From positions 20,021-84,020 of the forward strand of contig JAEETA010000013.1 in the NCBI GenBank assembly GCA_016286555.1: a DNA stretch of 64,000 nt, in the 5' to 3' direction. The notes below the pieces were generated by a model. It made no database searches, was not told where the DNA came from, and saw only the letters and a list, made by a program, of their open reading frames with translations. Below, piece by piece: positions 29,196 through 37,975 of this stretch; position 1 is the stretch's first letter, and the number at the start of each line of letters is the position of its first letter. The DNA comes from Lachnospiraceae bacterium (GTDB lineage: Bacteria > Bacillota > Clostridia > Lachnospirales > Lachnospiraceae). A program made the position numbers and the translations under genes.

Positions 29196-32100
29196 TTAGT
29201 TTGGATTGAGCACGGAGTCGCTCAGGTATCCCTGCACACCGCCGCCGGAAGGATTGGCCACATCGTAGATGAAGGCCATGTAGAAACTGTCCTGGCCACT
29301 GAGGGTCCCTGTCTGAGGGTCATAATTCCTGTAAGCGGTGATTTCGGTCTGTAATCCTTTGGTGTTTGTTCCGGGCTCCTCCGTATAGTTCCTTCTGTCG
29401 ATGCCGCCGGTTTCCGTCACCGCGCCCAGGAGAGTCGTTCCATCCCATGCGGTGAACAGATGGACGCCATTCCGCGCATCCACGGTAAAGATATCCGAGT
29501 TGGCCGACAGATCCACGTAGCAGCCGGTACCGCCGGCAGTCCTGCATTCGAGAATGGTTGAGGTCGTCAGTCGCACGCTGGACAGCATTTCGGTGCCCTG
29601 ATCCAATGCATCCCTGAGGACGTAGGCCCTGACATAAATATCGATGTTTCCGTCGGTTCCCGCAGGGATAGAGGTGATGGGATTGCTGTTCTCGTCCAGG
29701 AACTGCATATAGTAGGTATAGGTGGAGGCAGCATTACCGGTTCCGGCCACGATCTTGTTCAGATCGGGAAGGGCGGTGCCCGTGGTTTCGGAATAATCGT
29801 AGGTCACCGGTACCGTTACGCCTGCAATCTCGGGCTGCGCTGCATTCAAGGCAAGATCACCGGTAGCGGACTGCTGAGCGAATTCATACACCGTCTGCTT
29901 ATAGGTGATGGTAAAGGTTCTGGCCGTTGCGGAACCGTAAAGTGCCAGATCTCCCCTGGTGTCTGCCGGGATCTCCGAGATGGGCATGGTGAGGTTCGCA
30001 TCGGTGTACCAGCAGTCAAAGTCATAACCATTGGAGGTGGGCTGCGGCAGCGCCGTTACCGTACCGCCGGTATAGGTGGTGGGCAGGTTGTAGGTTGCGG
30101 CATCAAAGTTCGTGATACCGGTCACTGTGTAGGTGACATTGTAGGTCAGCGCCGTCACCTGACCGTAGCATGTCACATCTCCCGTCTGGGTTGCGGAGAT
30201 CCGGGTAAGGGACGTGGTCAGTCCCGCATCGGAGTACCAGCCGTTAAAGTCATAGCCCGCGATGGCAGGTGCGGAAAGATCCACCGCCGTACCATAGGTG
30301 TAGGTGACGGGCAGATTGTAAGCCGTCGGATCGAAGGAATTTAATCCGTCGATGGAATAGATGATGTTGTAGGTATTGTTGGTCGCTCTGCCGTAAACCG
30401 TTACATTTCCGGTACTGGTAGCAGGGATCTCGGTGATCCGGGTGGTCCGGGCACCGTCGGAATACCAGCCGTCCAGGGTTTTTCCTTCGAGCTGAGGAAC
30501 CGTCAGGGCCACAGCCGTTCCGGAGGTGTAGCTGGTGGGCAGGCCATAGGTAGCGGGATCAAATCCGCCCATACCCAGGACCTGATAGGAGATGGTAAAG
30601 CTTGTTGCCGTTGCGACACCGTAGACCGTCACATCCTCTTTTTCTGCCGCAGAGATCGCACTGATGGGTGCAGTACGGCCCGCATCCGCATACCAGCCGT
30701 CAAAGGTATATCCCGGGATGGAAGGGATAGTCAGTCCGGAGCCGACCCCTTCCGTGTAGGTCAGGGGCAGTCCGTAATCTCCGGGGTTAAAGCCCTGGAT
30801 GCCTTCCACCACGTAGAAGATATTGTGGGTCTTCTCATCCGCAGTCTTCACGGCGATGCCGTAGAGGCCGATGTCTCCCACGGTGTCCTCGGGCAGCGTG
30901 GAGACTGCCTCCTTCATGGTTTTGTCGGTGTACCAACCGTAGAAATCATAGCCCCAGATGGAAGGACTGGGGATATCGATCTCGGAGCCCACCTTGTAGG
31001 TCATGGGCATGCCGTAGCCGGCGGCGTCAAAGCTTGCGATGCCGTCCACTGCATAGGAGATCTTAAACTCCATGGGCGTAAACTTTCCGTAGAGACGGAT
31101 ATTACCGACCTCTTCTTCGGAGATGGCAGTTACGGACTGCTTCAATCCCTCGTCCGCATACCAGCCGTCAAAGATATAACCGGGCTTCTCGGGCTTTACC
31201 AGGGCAGCCCCCTCGCCGCTGACATAGGTAGTGACGAGTTTAAATTCTCCTGCATTAAAGGACTTCAGTCCCGTAACGGTATAGAGCACGGAGTAGGTCT
31301 CGCCAAGCTTGTCGCCGTCCTCGATCCAGGCGCCGTAGAATGTCCTGTCGCCTTCATCATCCTTGCCGATGGCTCCTGCGGAGGTGGTCAGATCCGCATC
31401 CTCGTACCAGCCGTCAAAGGTATACCCTTCCTTTGCAGGAGAAGGGAAGCCGGCGAGGCCCTCTCCGTAGACATAGGAATCGGGGTAGTCGCCGCCGGAC
31501 ATGACACTGCCGTCAATGATCCAGGTAAGGCCGTAGGTCACACCGGGCTCCTCCTCTGGCTCCGTGGGCTCTTCCACAGTGTCCACGGGATTCTCATCCT
31601 CGGGGAAGAGCCAGTCATCGAATTCATCGGGCACCCAGCCGGTATCCTCCAGGATCCTCTTCCGCAGAGGCTCCAGTTCCGGATCCTGCCGCAGGAGCTG
31701 ACGCAGGCGCTCCGGCAGGTCATGAGGGTTTACGTTTTCCACGAAAAAGTCCACACTGTCCTCTCCCTCCTTGTCATCGAAGAGATAGACATGGACATGC
31801 TGCCCGGCCACGATATCGATCTCCTTGGTCGCGCCGGTCTTCGGGTTGGTACCGACGATATGAAGCTTGCCGTCCAGGAGGTATACATCTCCGGAAGAAG
31901 AATCGATCCAGGCGCTGGTTCCGCGGATACCCACGATCATGGTAGAGGTGCGGATATCAAAGGATTCGTCGTCGTTGAGCTTTTCGGTCACGTTAAAGAG
32001 CAGGCTCCCCTGCTGCAGATCCAGGGCCAGAGCCTTGCCGGATTTATTGATCGCCAGGCGGGAATCCTCTACCATGGTGACGATCTTCGTGGTATCCATG

Positions 32101-32393
32101 TCCAGCTTCAGCTCACCGTCAGCTCCTGTGTTCAGAAGACTGCCGCTGTTTAAGCGCATGTTGTCCAGAAGCTCTCTGTCCGCTCCCTTCTCGTCCTGCA
32201 ATGCCACGGTGCCGTTTCGTTCAATGAGACGGATCACCACCGCTGACAGGTCGTTTTTACCGTTCAGGAGGAAAATCGCCGCCACAATACCGGCGATGAC
32301 GAGCAGCGCGCACAGAATGATGATGATGATGCGCTTTTTACTGCCTTTCTTTCCCTCGTCCTTCGTTTGTTGCAGTTTGGTCTCTTCTGCCAT
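29196..32393 (-). CDS. FecR-domain membrane protein with seven InlB-type repeats (paralog B)
   Basis: 1065 residues with the same plan as its neighbours: cytoplasmic tail, one span (about 22-44), a FecR-type domain with the GIRGTSAW motif, an acidic linker with EEPTEPEEEPG, and seven GWYxD repeat units. A distinct C-terminal cap includes GGTGCYVDLSANSD. The N-terminal 280 residues are very close to paralogs A and C, while the last 200 differ, so any ligand difference should lie in the cap. Start ATG 32393 follows AAGGAAGGGAAG. It is 24 bases from the CHASE2 cyclase gene downstream. Confidence 0.85.
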   Translation of the reverse strand: MAEETKLQQTKDEGKKGSKKRIIIIILCALLVIAGIVAAIFLLNGKNDLSAVVIRLIERNGTVALQDEKGADRELLDNMRLNSGSLLNTGADGELKLDMDTTKIVTMVEDSRLAINKSGKALALDLQQGSLLFNVTEKLNDDESFDIRTSTMIVGIRGTSAWIDSSSGDVYLLDGKLHIVGTNPKTGATKEIDIVAGQHVHVYLFDDKEGEDSVDFFVENVNPHDLPERLRQLLRQDPELEPLRKRILEDTGWVPDEFDDWLFPEDENPVDTVEEPTEPEEEPGVTYGLTWIIDGSVMSGGDYPDSYVYGEGLAGFPSPAKEGYTFDGWYEDADLTTSAGAIGKDDEGDRTFYGAWIEDGDKLGETYSVLYTVTGLKSFNAGEFKLVTTYVSGEGAALVKPEKPGYIFDGWYADEGLKQSVTAISEEEVGNIRLYGKFTPMEFKISYAVDGIASFDAAGYGMPMTYKVGSEIDIPSPSIWGYDFYGWYTDKTMKEAVSTLPEDTVGDIGLYGIAVKTADEKTHNIFYVVEGIQGFNPGDYGLPLTYTEGVGSGLTIPSIPGYTFDGWYADAGRTAPISAISAAEKEDVTVYGVATATSFTISYQVLGMGGFDPATYGLPTSYTSGTAVALTVPQLEGKTLDGWYSDGARTTRITEIPATSTGNVTVYGRATNNTYNIIYSIDGLNSFDPTAYNLPVTYTYGTAVDLSAPAIAGYDFNGWYSDAGLTTSLTRISATQTGDVTCYGQVTALTYNVTYTVTGITNFDAATYNLPTTYTGGTVTALPQPTSNGYDFDCWYTDANLTMPISEIPADTRGDLALYGSATARTFTITYKQTVYEFAQQSATGDLALNAAQPEIAGVTVPVTYDYSETTGTALPDLNKIVAGTGNAASTYTYYMQFLDENSNPITSIPAGTDGNIDIYVRAYVLRDALDQGTEMLSSVRLTTSTILECRTAGGTGCYVDLSANSDIFTVDARNGVHLFTAWDGTTLLGAVTETGGIDRRNYTEEPGTNTKGLQTEITAYRNYDPQTGTLSGQDSFYMAFIYDVANPSGGGVQGYLSDSVLNPN

Positions 32394-32432
32394 GATGCTT
32401 CCCTTCCTTGTTTACCGGATCATGAATCCGAT

Positions 32433-35400
32433 TTAATTGTTTACCAATGCATCCAGATAAAGATAAGAGGACAGGTGCGGCGGATTAGAAATCGTTGTGT
32501 CATAGCCGATCGCTAAATACATCACCCACGTTCCCGTAAACGAAGCGTCAGTGTAAAACTCGACTGTCGTCTCGTATGCCTGCACATTCGGATTACTCTG
32601 AGGAGAGGTTCCGCTCCAACCGGAGGCATCCACGATCTCAGTGGATCCGTTATTGTCCCGCAGAAGGCCCACCAGTGCCTGATCATTCCATATGGTGAGC
32701 ATGTGGTAATCTCCCTGCACGTCCCGGATAAAATATTGGGGTCCGTGCGTCTGATCCACGAACAGTTGCTGTGGACCTCCTCCGATCGCGACCTGCGCGC
32801 CCGTATCGAAGATCAACAGATCTCCCTGCTGATTGATGCTTGTGAAATATCCATTGGTATCTCCCCAGGGATCCTCGACCTGATAGGACTTCACGTACAG
32901 ATCCACATCCGCATCGGTGCCGGCAGGAATGGATGTGACCCGATTCCCGTTGGCATCATAGAAGCCTTCATAGAACAACGTCGGCTCATATCCGGCACCG
33001 GCCGCAACCCACCCAACATACGAGAGGGCCGGCAAAGCCGTATCCGTTTCGGAGTATGTGAACTCCACGGGTACCTCCACATCTCCGATCTTCGGAGTTG
33101 CAGCGCCTGCCAGATTCATATCGGCAGGGGCCGATGCAGCCTGCTGTAACTGATATGTGGTCGCATAGTAGGTGATCGTATGGGTGTGTGCCGTCACCGT
33201 ACCGTAGAGCGTCAGGTCTCCTGTCTGCGTAGCCGGGATCTCGGTAATGGCCACGGTCCGACCCGTGTCGGAATACCAGCCTGCGAAATCGTGACCCGTG
33301 ATGACCGGCGCAGTGAGGGAACTCGCCGTTCCGTAAGTATACTCTACAGGCAGGTTGTAAGCTGCTGCGTCGAAATGATTTACCCCCGTTACATCATAGG
33401 AGATGGCATAGGTATTGTTGGTCACGCTGCCATAGACCGTCACGTTTCCGGTCATGGTAGCGGCGATCTCGGTGATCGCCGTGGTCATGCCCGCATCGGC
33501 ATACCAGCCGTCAAAGGTACGTCCCTCCAGGGTGATGGCGGAGAGGGTCGCTCCCACACCGTAGGTGTAGGCAGTGGGCAGGTTGTATGCCGCGGGATCA
33601 AAGTCATTCAGTCCCGTGACATTGTAGGAAATGGTATAGGCATTCGCAGTGGCAATGCCGTAGACCGTCACATCCCCCTTCTGCTCCGGGGAGATGGAAT
33701 CCATGCGCACGGCGCGGCCCGCATCGGCATACCAGCCGTCAAAGGTGTGGCCGGTGATGGCAGGGATGGTAAGCCCGGAGCCCACACCTTCCGTGTAGGT
33801 CAGAGGGCACGCGTAATCGGAAGGATCAAAGTCCGCAAAGCCCTCCACAACATAGTGGATGTTGCTGACGACCACTTCATCCTCGTCGTCATCGTCGTCC
33901 TCCGCCTTCACGGCTATGCCGTAGAGGCCGATGTCTCCGATGGTTTCGGCGGGGATGTAGGATACCGCCTCCTTCATGGTGTTGTCCCGGTACCAGCCGT
34001 AGAAATCATAGCCCCAGATGGAAGGGCTGGGGATATCGATCTCGGAGCCCACCTTGTAAGTCATGGGCATGCCGTACCCGGCGGCATCGAAGCTGCCGAT
34101 ACCATCAACGGTGTAAGAGATCCTGTATTCATGAGGGATGAACCTGCCATACAGCCGGACATTCCCCACCTGCTCCCCGGAGATGGCGGAGGCAGCTTTC
34201 TTCATAGCCTCGTCCTCGTACCATCCGTCGAAGGTATAGCCGGGCTTTTCGGGCTTTACCAGTGCGGTCTCCTCGCCGCTGACATAGGAAGTGACCAGCT
34301 GAAAATCTCCAACACTAAAGGACTTCAGACCGGTGACGGTATAGAGCACGGAATAGGTCTCACCGACCGCATCTCCGTCAGAGATCCAGGTGCCATAGAA
34401 GGTCAGGTCGCCCTCCTCATCCTTTGCAATGGCAGCAGCAGAGACCGTCAGCTCCGGGTCCAGATACCATCCGTCAAAGGTAAAGCCTTCCCTCACGGGA
34501 GACGGGAATCCGGAAAGACCCACACCGGGCTTGTAGGAATCGGGATAGTCCGCGCCTTTCATGACAGTTCCATCGATCAGCCAGGTAATGACACAGGTCA
34601 GATCGCCCCCATCAATGGGCGCTTTTGTGACTTCATCAGAGTCGTTCCCATCATGCCACGGAGCCCCTTCGGGGAAGAGCCAATCATCGAAATCGTCCGG
34701 TTGCCAGCCGGTATCCTGAAGGACTCTCTCTCGTAAGGATTCCAGATCCGTGTCCTCTCTCAGAACCTGACGGAGTCTCTCCGGCAGATCATGCGGCTGA
34801 ACGTCCTCTACGAAAAAAGCGACACTGTCGTCACCGTCTTTATCATCAAAAAGGAACACCTTCACATGCTGACCGGCCTGAATATCGATCTCTTTCGTCG
34901 CACCGGTTTTGGGGTTTGTGCCGATGATGTGGAGCATGCCATCCAGAAGGAACACTTCCTCCGCATCGGCATCCACCCAGGCTGAGGTACCGCGGATGCC
35001 CACCATCATGTTGGAGGTGCGGATGTCGAAGCTTTCGTCATCGTTCAGATGCTCGGTAACATTGAAGAGCAGATTGCCGCCAAGCAGATCCAGCGTCAGT
35101 GCCTTCCCGTCCTTATGGATCTCCAGACGGGAATTTTCCACCATGGTAAGGATCCTGGTGGTGTCCATGTCCAGCTTGAGTAAACCGTCTGCACCGGTGG
35201 ACAGGATGCTGCCGCCGGAGAGGCGCATATTGTCCAGGAGTTCTCTGTCCGATCCCTTCTCATCCTGCAATGCCACAGTGCCGTCGCGCTCAATGAGACG
35301 GATCACCACCGCAGAGAGATCATCTTTTCCGTTCAGCAGGAAGATCGCCGCCAAAGTGCCCGCGACGAGCAGGAGAGCGCACAGCAGGATCCATATGAAC

Positions 35401-35456
35401 TTTTTGCTCTTTCCTCTCTCATTTTCTGAGGACTGCAGTGCTTTCTCATCACTCAT
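32433..35456 (-). CDS. FecR-domain membrane protein with six InlB-type repeats (paralog C)
   Basis: 1007 residues. A tail and membrane span (about 19-41) are followed by a FecR-type domain (GGNLLFNVTEHLN, GIRGTSAW), a linker and six GWYxD repeats, one fewer than A and B. The cap carries QQAASAPADMNL and a different terminal beta-rich segment. Several repeats match paralog A more closely than B (shared ANAYTISYNVTGLNDF), which points to exchange between copies. It is the first of the three paralogs, 57 bases after the GAF/HD gene. Confidence 0.85.
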   Translation of the reverse strand: MSDEKALQSSENERGKSKKFIWILLCALLLVAGTLAAIFLLNGKDDLSAVVIRLIERDGTVALQDEKGSDRELLDNMRLSGGSILSTGADGLLKLDMDTTRILTMVENSRLEIHKDGKALTLDLLGGNLLFNVTEHLNDDESFDIRTSNMMVGIRGTSAWVDADAEEVFLLDGMLHIIGTNPKTGATKEIDIQAGQHVKVFLFDDKDGDDSVAFFVEDVQPHDLPERLRQVLREDTDLESLRERVLQDTGWQPDDFDDWLFPEGAPWHDGNDSDEVTKAPIDGGDLTCVITWLIDGTVMKGADYPDSYKPGVGLSGFPSPVREGFTFDGWYLDPELTVSAAAIAKDEEGDLTFYGTWISDGDAVGETYSVLYTVTGLKSFSVGDFQLVTSYVSGEETALVKPEKPGYTFDGWYEDEAMKKAASAISGEQVGNVRLYGRFIPHEYRISYTVDGIGSFDAAGYGMPMTYKVGSEIDIPSPSIWGYDFYGWYRDNTMKEAVSYIPAETIGDIGLYGIAVKAEDDDDDEDEVVVSNIHYVVEGFADFDPSDYACPLTYTEGVGSGLTIPAITGHTFDGWYADAGRAVRMDSISPEQKGDVTVYGIATANAYTISYNVTGLNDFDPAAYNLPTAYTYGVGATLSAITLEGRTFDGWYADAGMTTAITEIAATMTGNVTVYGSVTNNTYAISYDVTGVNHFDAAAYNLPVEYTYGTASSLTAPVITGHDFAGWYSDTGRTVAITEIPATQTGDLTLYGTVTAHTHTITYYATTYQLQQAASAPADMNLAGAATPKIGDVEVPVEFTYSETDTALPALSYVGWVAAGAGYEPTLFYEGFYDANGNRVTSIPAGTDADVDLYVKSYQVEDPWGDTNGYFTSINQQGDLLIFDTGAQVAIGGGPQQLFVDQTHGPQYFIRDVQGDYHMLTIWNDQALVGLLRDNNGSTEIVDASGWSGTSPQSNPNVQAYETTVEFYTDASFTGTWVMYLAIGYDTTISNPPHLSSYLYLDALVNN

Positions 35457-35513
35457 GGGCGATACCTCTTCCGCCTGTAATCGTCCCGGCGGGATCGTGT
35501 CTGCTACATGGGT

Positions 35514-36968
35514 TTATGCTTCGTCCTTCTTCCAGGCGCCGCTCCTCTCAAAGAGATCCAGGATCTCTCCGTCCAGCTTGCCTTCTTCCTGCATGCTGTG
35601 CAGGATCCCCAGTGCCTTCTCACAGGGCATGGGAGGCTTGTAGGGCCTGTCCTCTGCCGTGAGGGCATCGTAGATATCGATGATGGTAAGGAGGCGAACC
35701 TCTTTCGGAAGGTCCTCCGCCTTCAGATGCTTCGGATAGCCGGAGCCGTCCAGCAGCTCGTGGTGGCCGCCGGCCCACTCGGGTACTTTCAGGTAGGAAC
35801 CGCTGAACTTCATGCGGGAGAGCATCTCTGCGGTGCGGACCACATGGCTCTGCATGATCTGCCGCTCCTCGTCCGTCAGGGTACCCTTCTGGATCAGCAT
35901 GCAGTGCAGCTCCGTCTCGTTCAGCATGGGCACGGGATTTCCTTCGGAATCCAGCACATTGTGTTCTCCCATGGCACGGATCTGTGCCATCACGTCATCC
36001 GGCAGGAAGCCGGCGCTGTTTTTGGCAAGGATCAGGTCTCTGGACTCTTCGATGTAACGGATCTCTTCCTCCGCTGCATCCTTCTCCTCAGGATGCTCCA
36101 GCAGACGGATCCGTTGCATCAGGATTGCCACCTCCAGCTTGTGCATGAGGCCGGTGACATTCACCCCCAGACGGTCTGCTTTGTCCATGACCTCCAGCGG
36201 GATCACCAGTTTTCCCACGTCATGGAGCCAGACGCTCATGAGGAAGGGATCGATGGCATCCTCGGCAAATTTCCACTCGCTGTCGGAAGCATTCAGCCAC
36301 TCGATGAAACGCTGGCCGTAGCGCACCATACTGCGGGTGTGATTGGCGTTGTAGGGACTCCTCATGTCGATGGCGCTTGCCATAACCTGCACGAAGGAAT
36401 GGAGGATATCAAACACTTCCTGAGCCAGCCTGCGGTTGTTCATACTCACCGCAGCCAGGGAGGACAGCGCGTAGATGGTTCTCTCGTACTCCTCCGAGAA
36501 AGGAATGACATTGCCGTCAGAATCCATAGCGTTCAGGAGCTGCAGCACACCGATGACATTTCCCTTGTCATCCTCCATGGGAAGGACCAGCAGGGAAGTG
36601 GTTCTGTAATTGTTCAGTGCATCGTATTTTTTGGGACCTGAGAAATCATATTCGGTGGATTCATAAACGTCCGGGACATTGATGCGTCTCTTTTCCCGGG
36701 CACAGATGGCACAGATATTACCCGCATCCAGCGATACGGGAGGCAGTGTGACGTTCCCCTGGCTCTTGGACATGTGGAAGTTCTTGGAACGGGTCACCAC
36801 GTTATGGAAATGCAGAAATCCGTCTTCCAGACTATAGACGGTACCGCCGTCGCAGCCTGTCAGATCCATGGCCTCGCCGATGATGTGATCCAGCACCAGG
36901 TCAATGTTTTTCTGCGCAGACAGCTCAATGGCGATCTGAATCAGACGGTCATTTGAAAGTTCCCTCAC
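35514..36968 (-). CDS. GAF plus HD-GYP-type phosphodiesterase with large insert
   Basis: About 484 residues from GTG 36968, chosen because GAGGAGG lies 7 bases upstream; an earlier in-frame start would overlap the MBL gene. A GAF domain (about 15-185) has CDGGTVYSLEDGFLHF and RTTSLLVLPM. The HD-GYP part has NANHTRSMV, HDVGKLVIP and HHELLDGSGYP. About 100 helical residues are inserted after the HDVGK region, where ordinary HD-GYP domains run straight on. Metal ligands and the GYP motif are intact, so c-di-GMP or a related dinucleotide is the likely substrate. It is cytoplasmic, with GAF as ligand sensor. It follows the MBL gene by 11 bases and leads into the FecR paralogs. Confidence 0.83.
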   Translation of the reverse strand: MRELSNDRLIQIAIELSAQKNIDLVLDHIIGEAMDLTGCDGGTVYSLEDGFLHFHNVVTRSKNFHMSKSQGNVTLPPVSLDAGNICAICAREKRRINVPDVYESTEYDFSGPKKYDALNNYRTTSLLVLPMEDDKGNVIGVLQLLNAMDSDGNVIPFSEEYERTIYALSSLAAVSMNNRRLAQEVFDILHSFVQVMASAIDMRSPYNANHTRSMVRYGQRFIEWLNASDSEWKFAEDAIDPFLMSVWLHDVGKLVIPLEVMDKADRLGVNVTGLMHKLEVAILMQRIRLLEHPEEKDAAEEEIRYIEESRDLILAKNSAGFLPDDVMAQIRAMGEHNVLDSEGNPVPMLNETELHCMLIQKGTLTDEERQIMQSHVVRTAEMLSRMKFSGSYLKVPEWAGGHHELLDGSGYPKHLKAEDLPKEVRLLTIIDIYDALTAEDRPYKPPMPCEKALGILHSMQEEGKLDGEILDLFERSGAWKKDEA

Positions 36969-36979
36969 GTTCTCCCTCC

Positions 36980-37768
36980 TCAAATCTCGATCACCTGAAG
37001 TCTCTTTGCGTAAGCCGCATCCGGGCATTTGGCCTGCAGGGCCTGTTCCCGTTTTGCCAGCATCTCGTCCGTATGTCTGGGATCGTGGTGGGTCAGAAGG
37101 AGCTTCTTCGCCCCCGCTTCCGCCATGATCCGTAATCCCATCTCCGGGGTGGAATGACCAAATCCCGCCCTGGAAGGGTATTCTTCTTCAAAATACTGCC
37201 CGTCGTAGATCAGGAGGTCACACCCTTCTGCGAACTCCGCCAGTCTTTCCTCCAGATCCCCGGAATGTTCAAAGTCCGTGGCATAGACCAGGGATTTGCT
37301 TTCGTGCGTAATGCGAAAGATCGTGCATCCGCCGGGATGAACCCCCTCCATGGTATCCACCCGGACATTCCCCAGGAAAAAGGTATCCTTTACCTCGGAA
37401 AAACGCAGGTCCGCGGGGAAGGACTCCACCATCACCGGCCACAGCGGCGGAGAGAAGAGATGGTCTACCTGCGCCTGCACATCTCCGATGGTTCTGCGGA
37501 CGCCGTAGATGGTCACCACCTTGTCCGCCACGAAGAGGTGCCGGAAAAAGCACAGTCCCATCATATGGTCCAGGTGCGGATGAGTCAGCAGTACGCTGAC
37601 ATGTCCCTCCAGATGCTCCGGCGCTGCCATGAGGCCACTGCCCGCATCCAGAAAAATGGTCTGTCCTGCTGCCTCCAGGAGATATGCGGAGGTGGCTCCG
37701 CCATAGATTGTAAATTCGGGTCCGTCCACGGGAATGGATCCCCGGGCTCCCAAAACTGTCAGCCTCAT
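36980..37768 (-). CDS. MBL-fold metal-dependent hydrolase
   Basis: 262 residues of the metallo-beta-lactamase fold. The zinc-binding motif is LLTHPHLDHMMG (H63, H65, D67, H68), with an upstream strand ending in IFLDAGSGL. Further ligands are suggested by YATDFEHSG and GHSTPEMG, and by LLTHHDPRHTDE near the end. The layout (TDxEHxG, GHS) is near the RNase Z/ElaC and phosphodiesterase (PhnP, CpdA-like) branches; a cyclic-nucleotide phosphodiesterase would suit the operon but is not shown. First gene of the unit at 24.0-37.8 kb; start ATG 37768 with an AGG site. Confidence 0.8.
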   Translation of the reverse strand: MRLTVLGARGSIPVDGPEFTIYGGATSAYLLEAAGQTIFLDAGSGLMAAPEHLEGHVSVLLTHPHLDHMMGLCFFRHLFVADKVVTIYGVRRTIGDVQAQVDHLFSPPLWPVMVESFPADLRFSEVKDTFFLGNVRVDTMEGVHPGGCTIFRITHESKSLVYATDFEHSGDLEERLAEFAEGCDLLIYDGQYFEEEYPSRAGFGHSTPEMGLRIMAEAGAKKLLLTHHDPRHTDEMLAKREQALQAKCPDAAYAKRLQVIEI

Positions 37769-37847
37769 ATACCTGTTGCCCCCGAAATACGTATATTCCG
37801 CCCCATCTTAAAAACAGACATACTCGGTTACATTAAATCACATTTGT

Positions 37848-37853
37848 TGTCAA
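37848..37853 (-). promoter_or_regulatory. Possible -35 element before the MBL/FecR operon
   Basis: A perfect TTGACA lies on the minus strand about 80 bases before the ATG at 37768. No good -10 is found at 16-18 bases, so this is weak evidence for the operon promoter. Confidence 0.3.
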
Positions 37854-37918
37854 AAGAAAAGGCATTGTTGTCATGTTTTTCTCAAATAGGCAGTTTTCTG
37901 CATTTTTATGGAAACGCA

Positions 37919-37952
37919 AACCCCGGAAAGCGCGATTTTGCGTTTCCGGGGG
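37919..37952 (-). terminator. Terminator after the ABC exporter pair
   Basis: CCCCGGAAA pairs with TTTCCGGGG around a loop that holds a smaller GCGC/GCG stem. The T tract is stronger on the plus strand than on the minus strand, but its place 24 bases after the stop at 37976 supports a minus-strand role. Confidence 0.6.
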
Positions 37953-37975
37953 TCTATTTTTCAGTATTTATGGGA

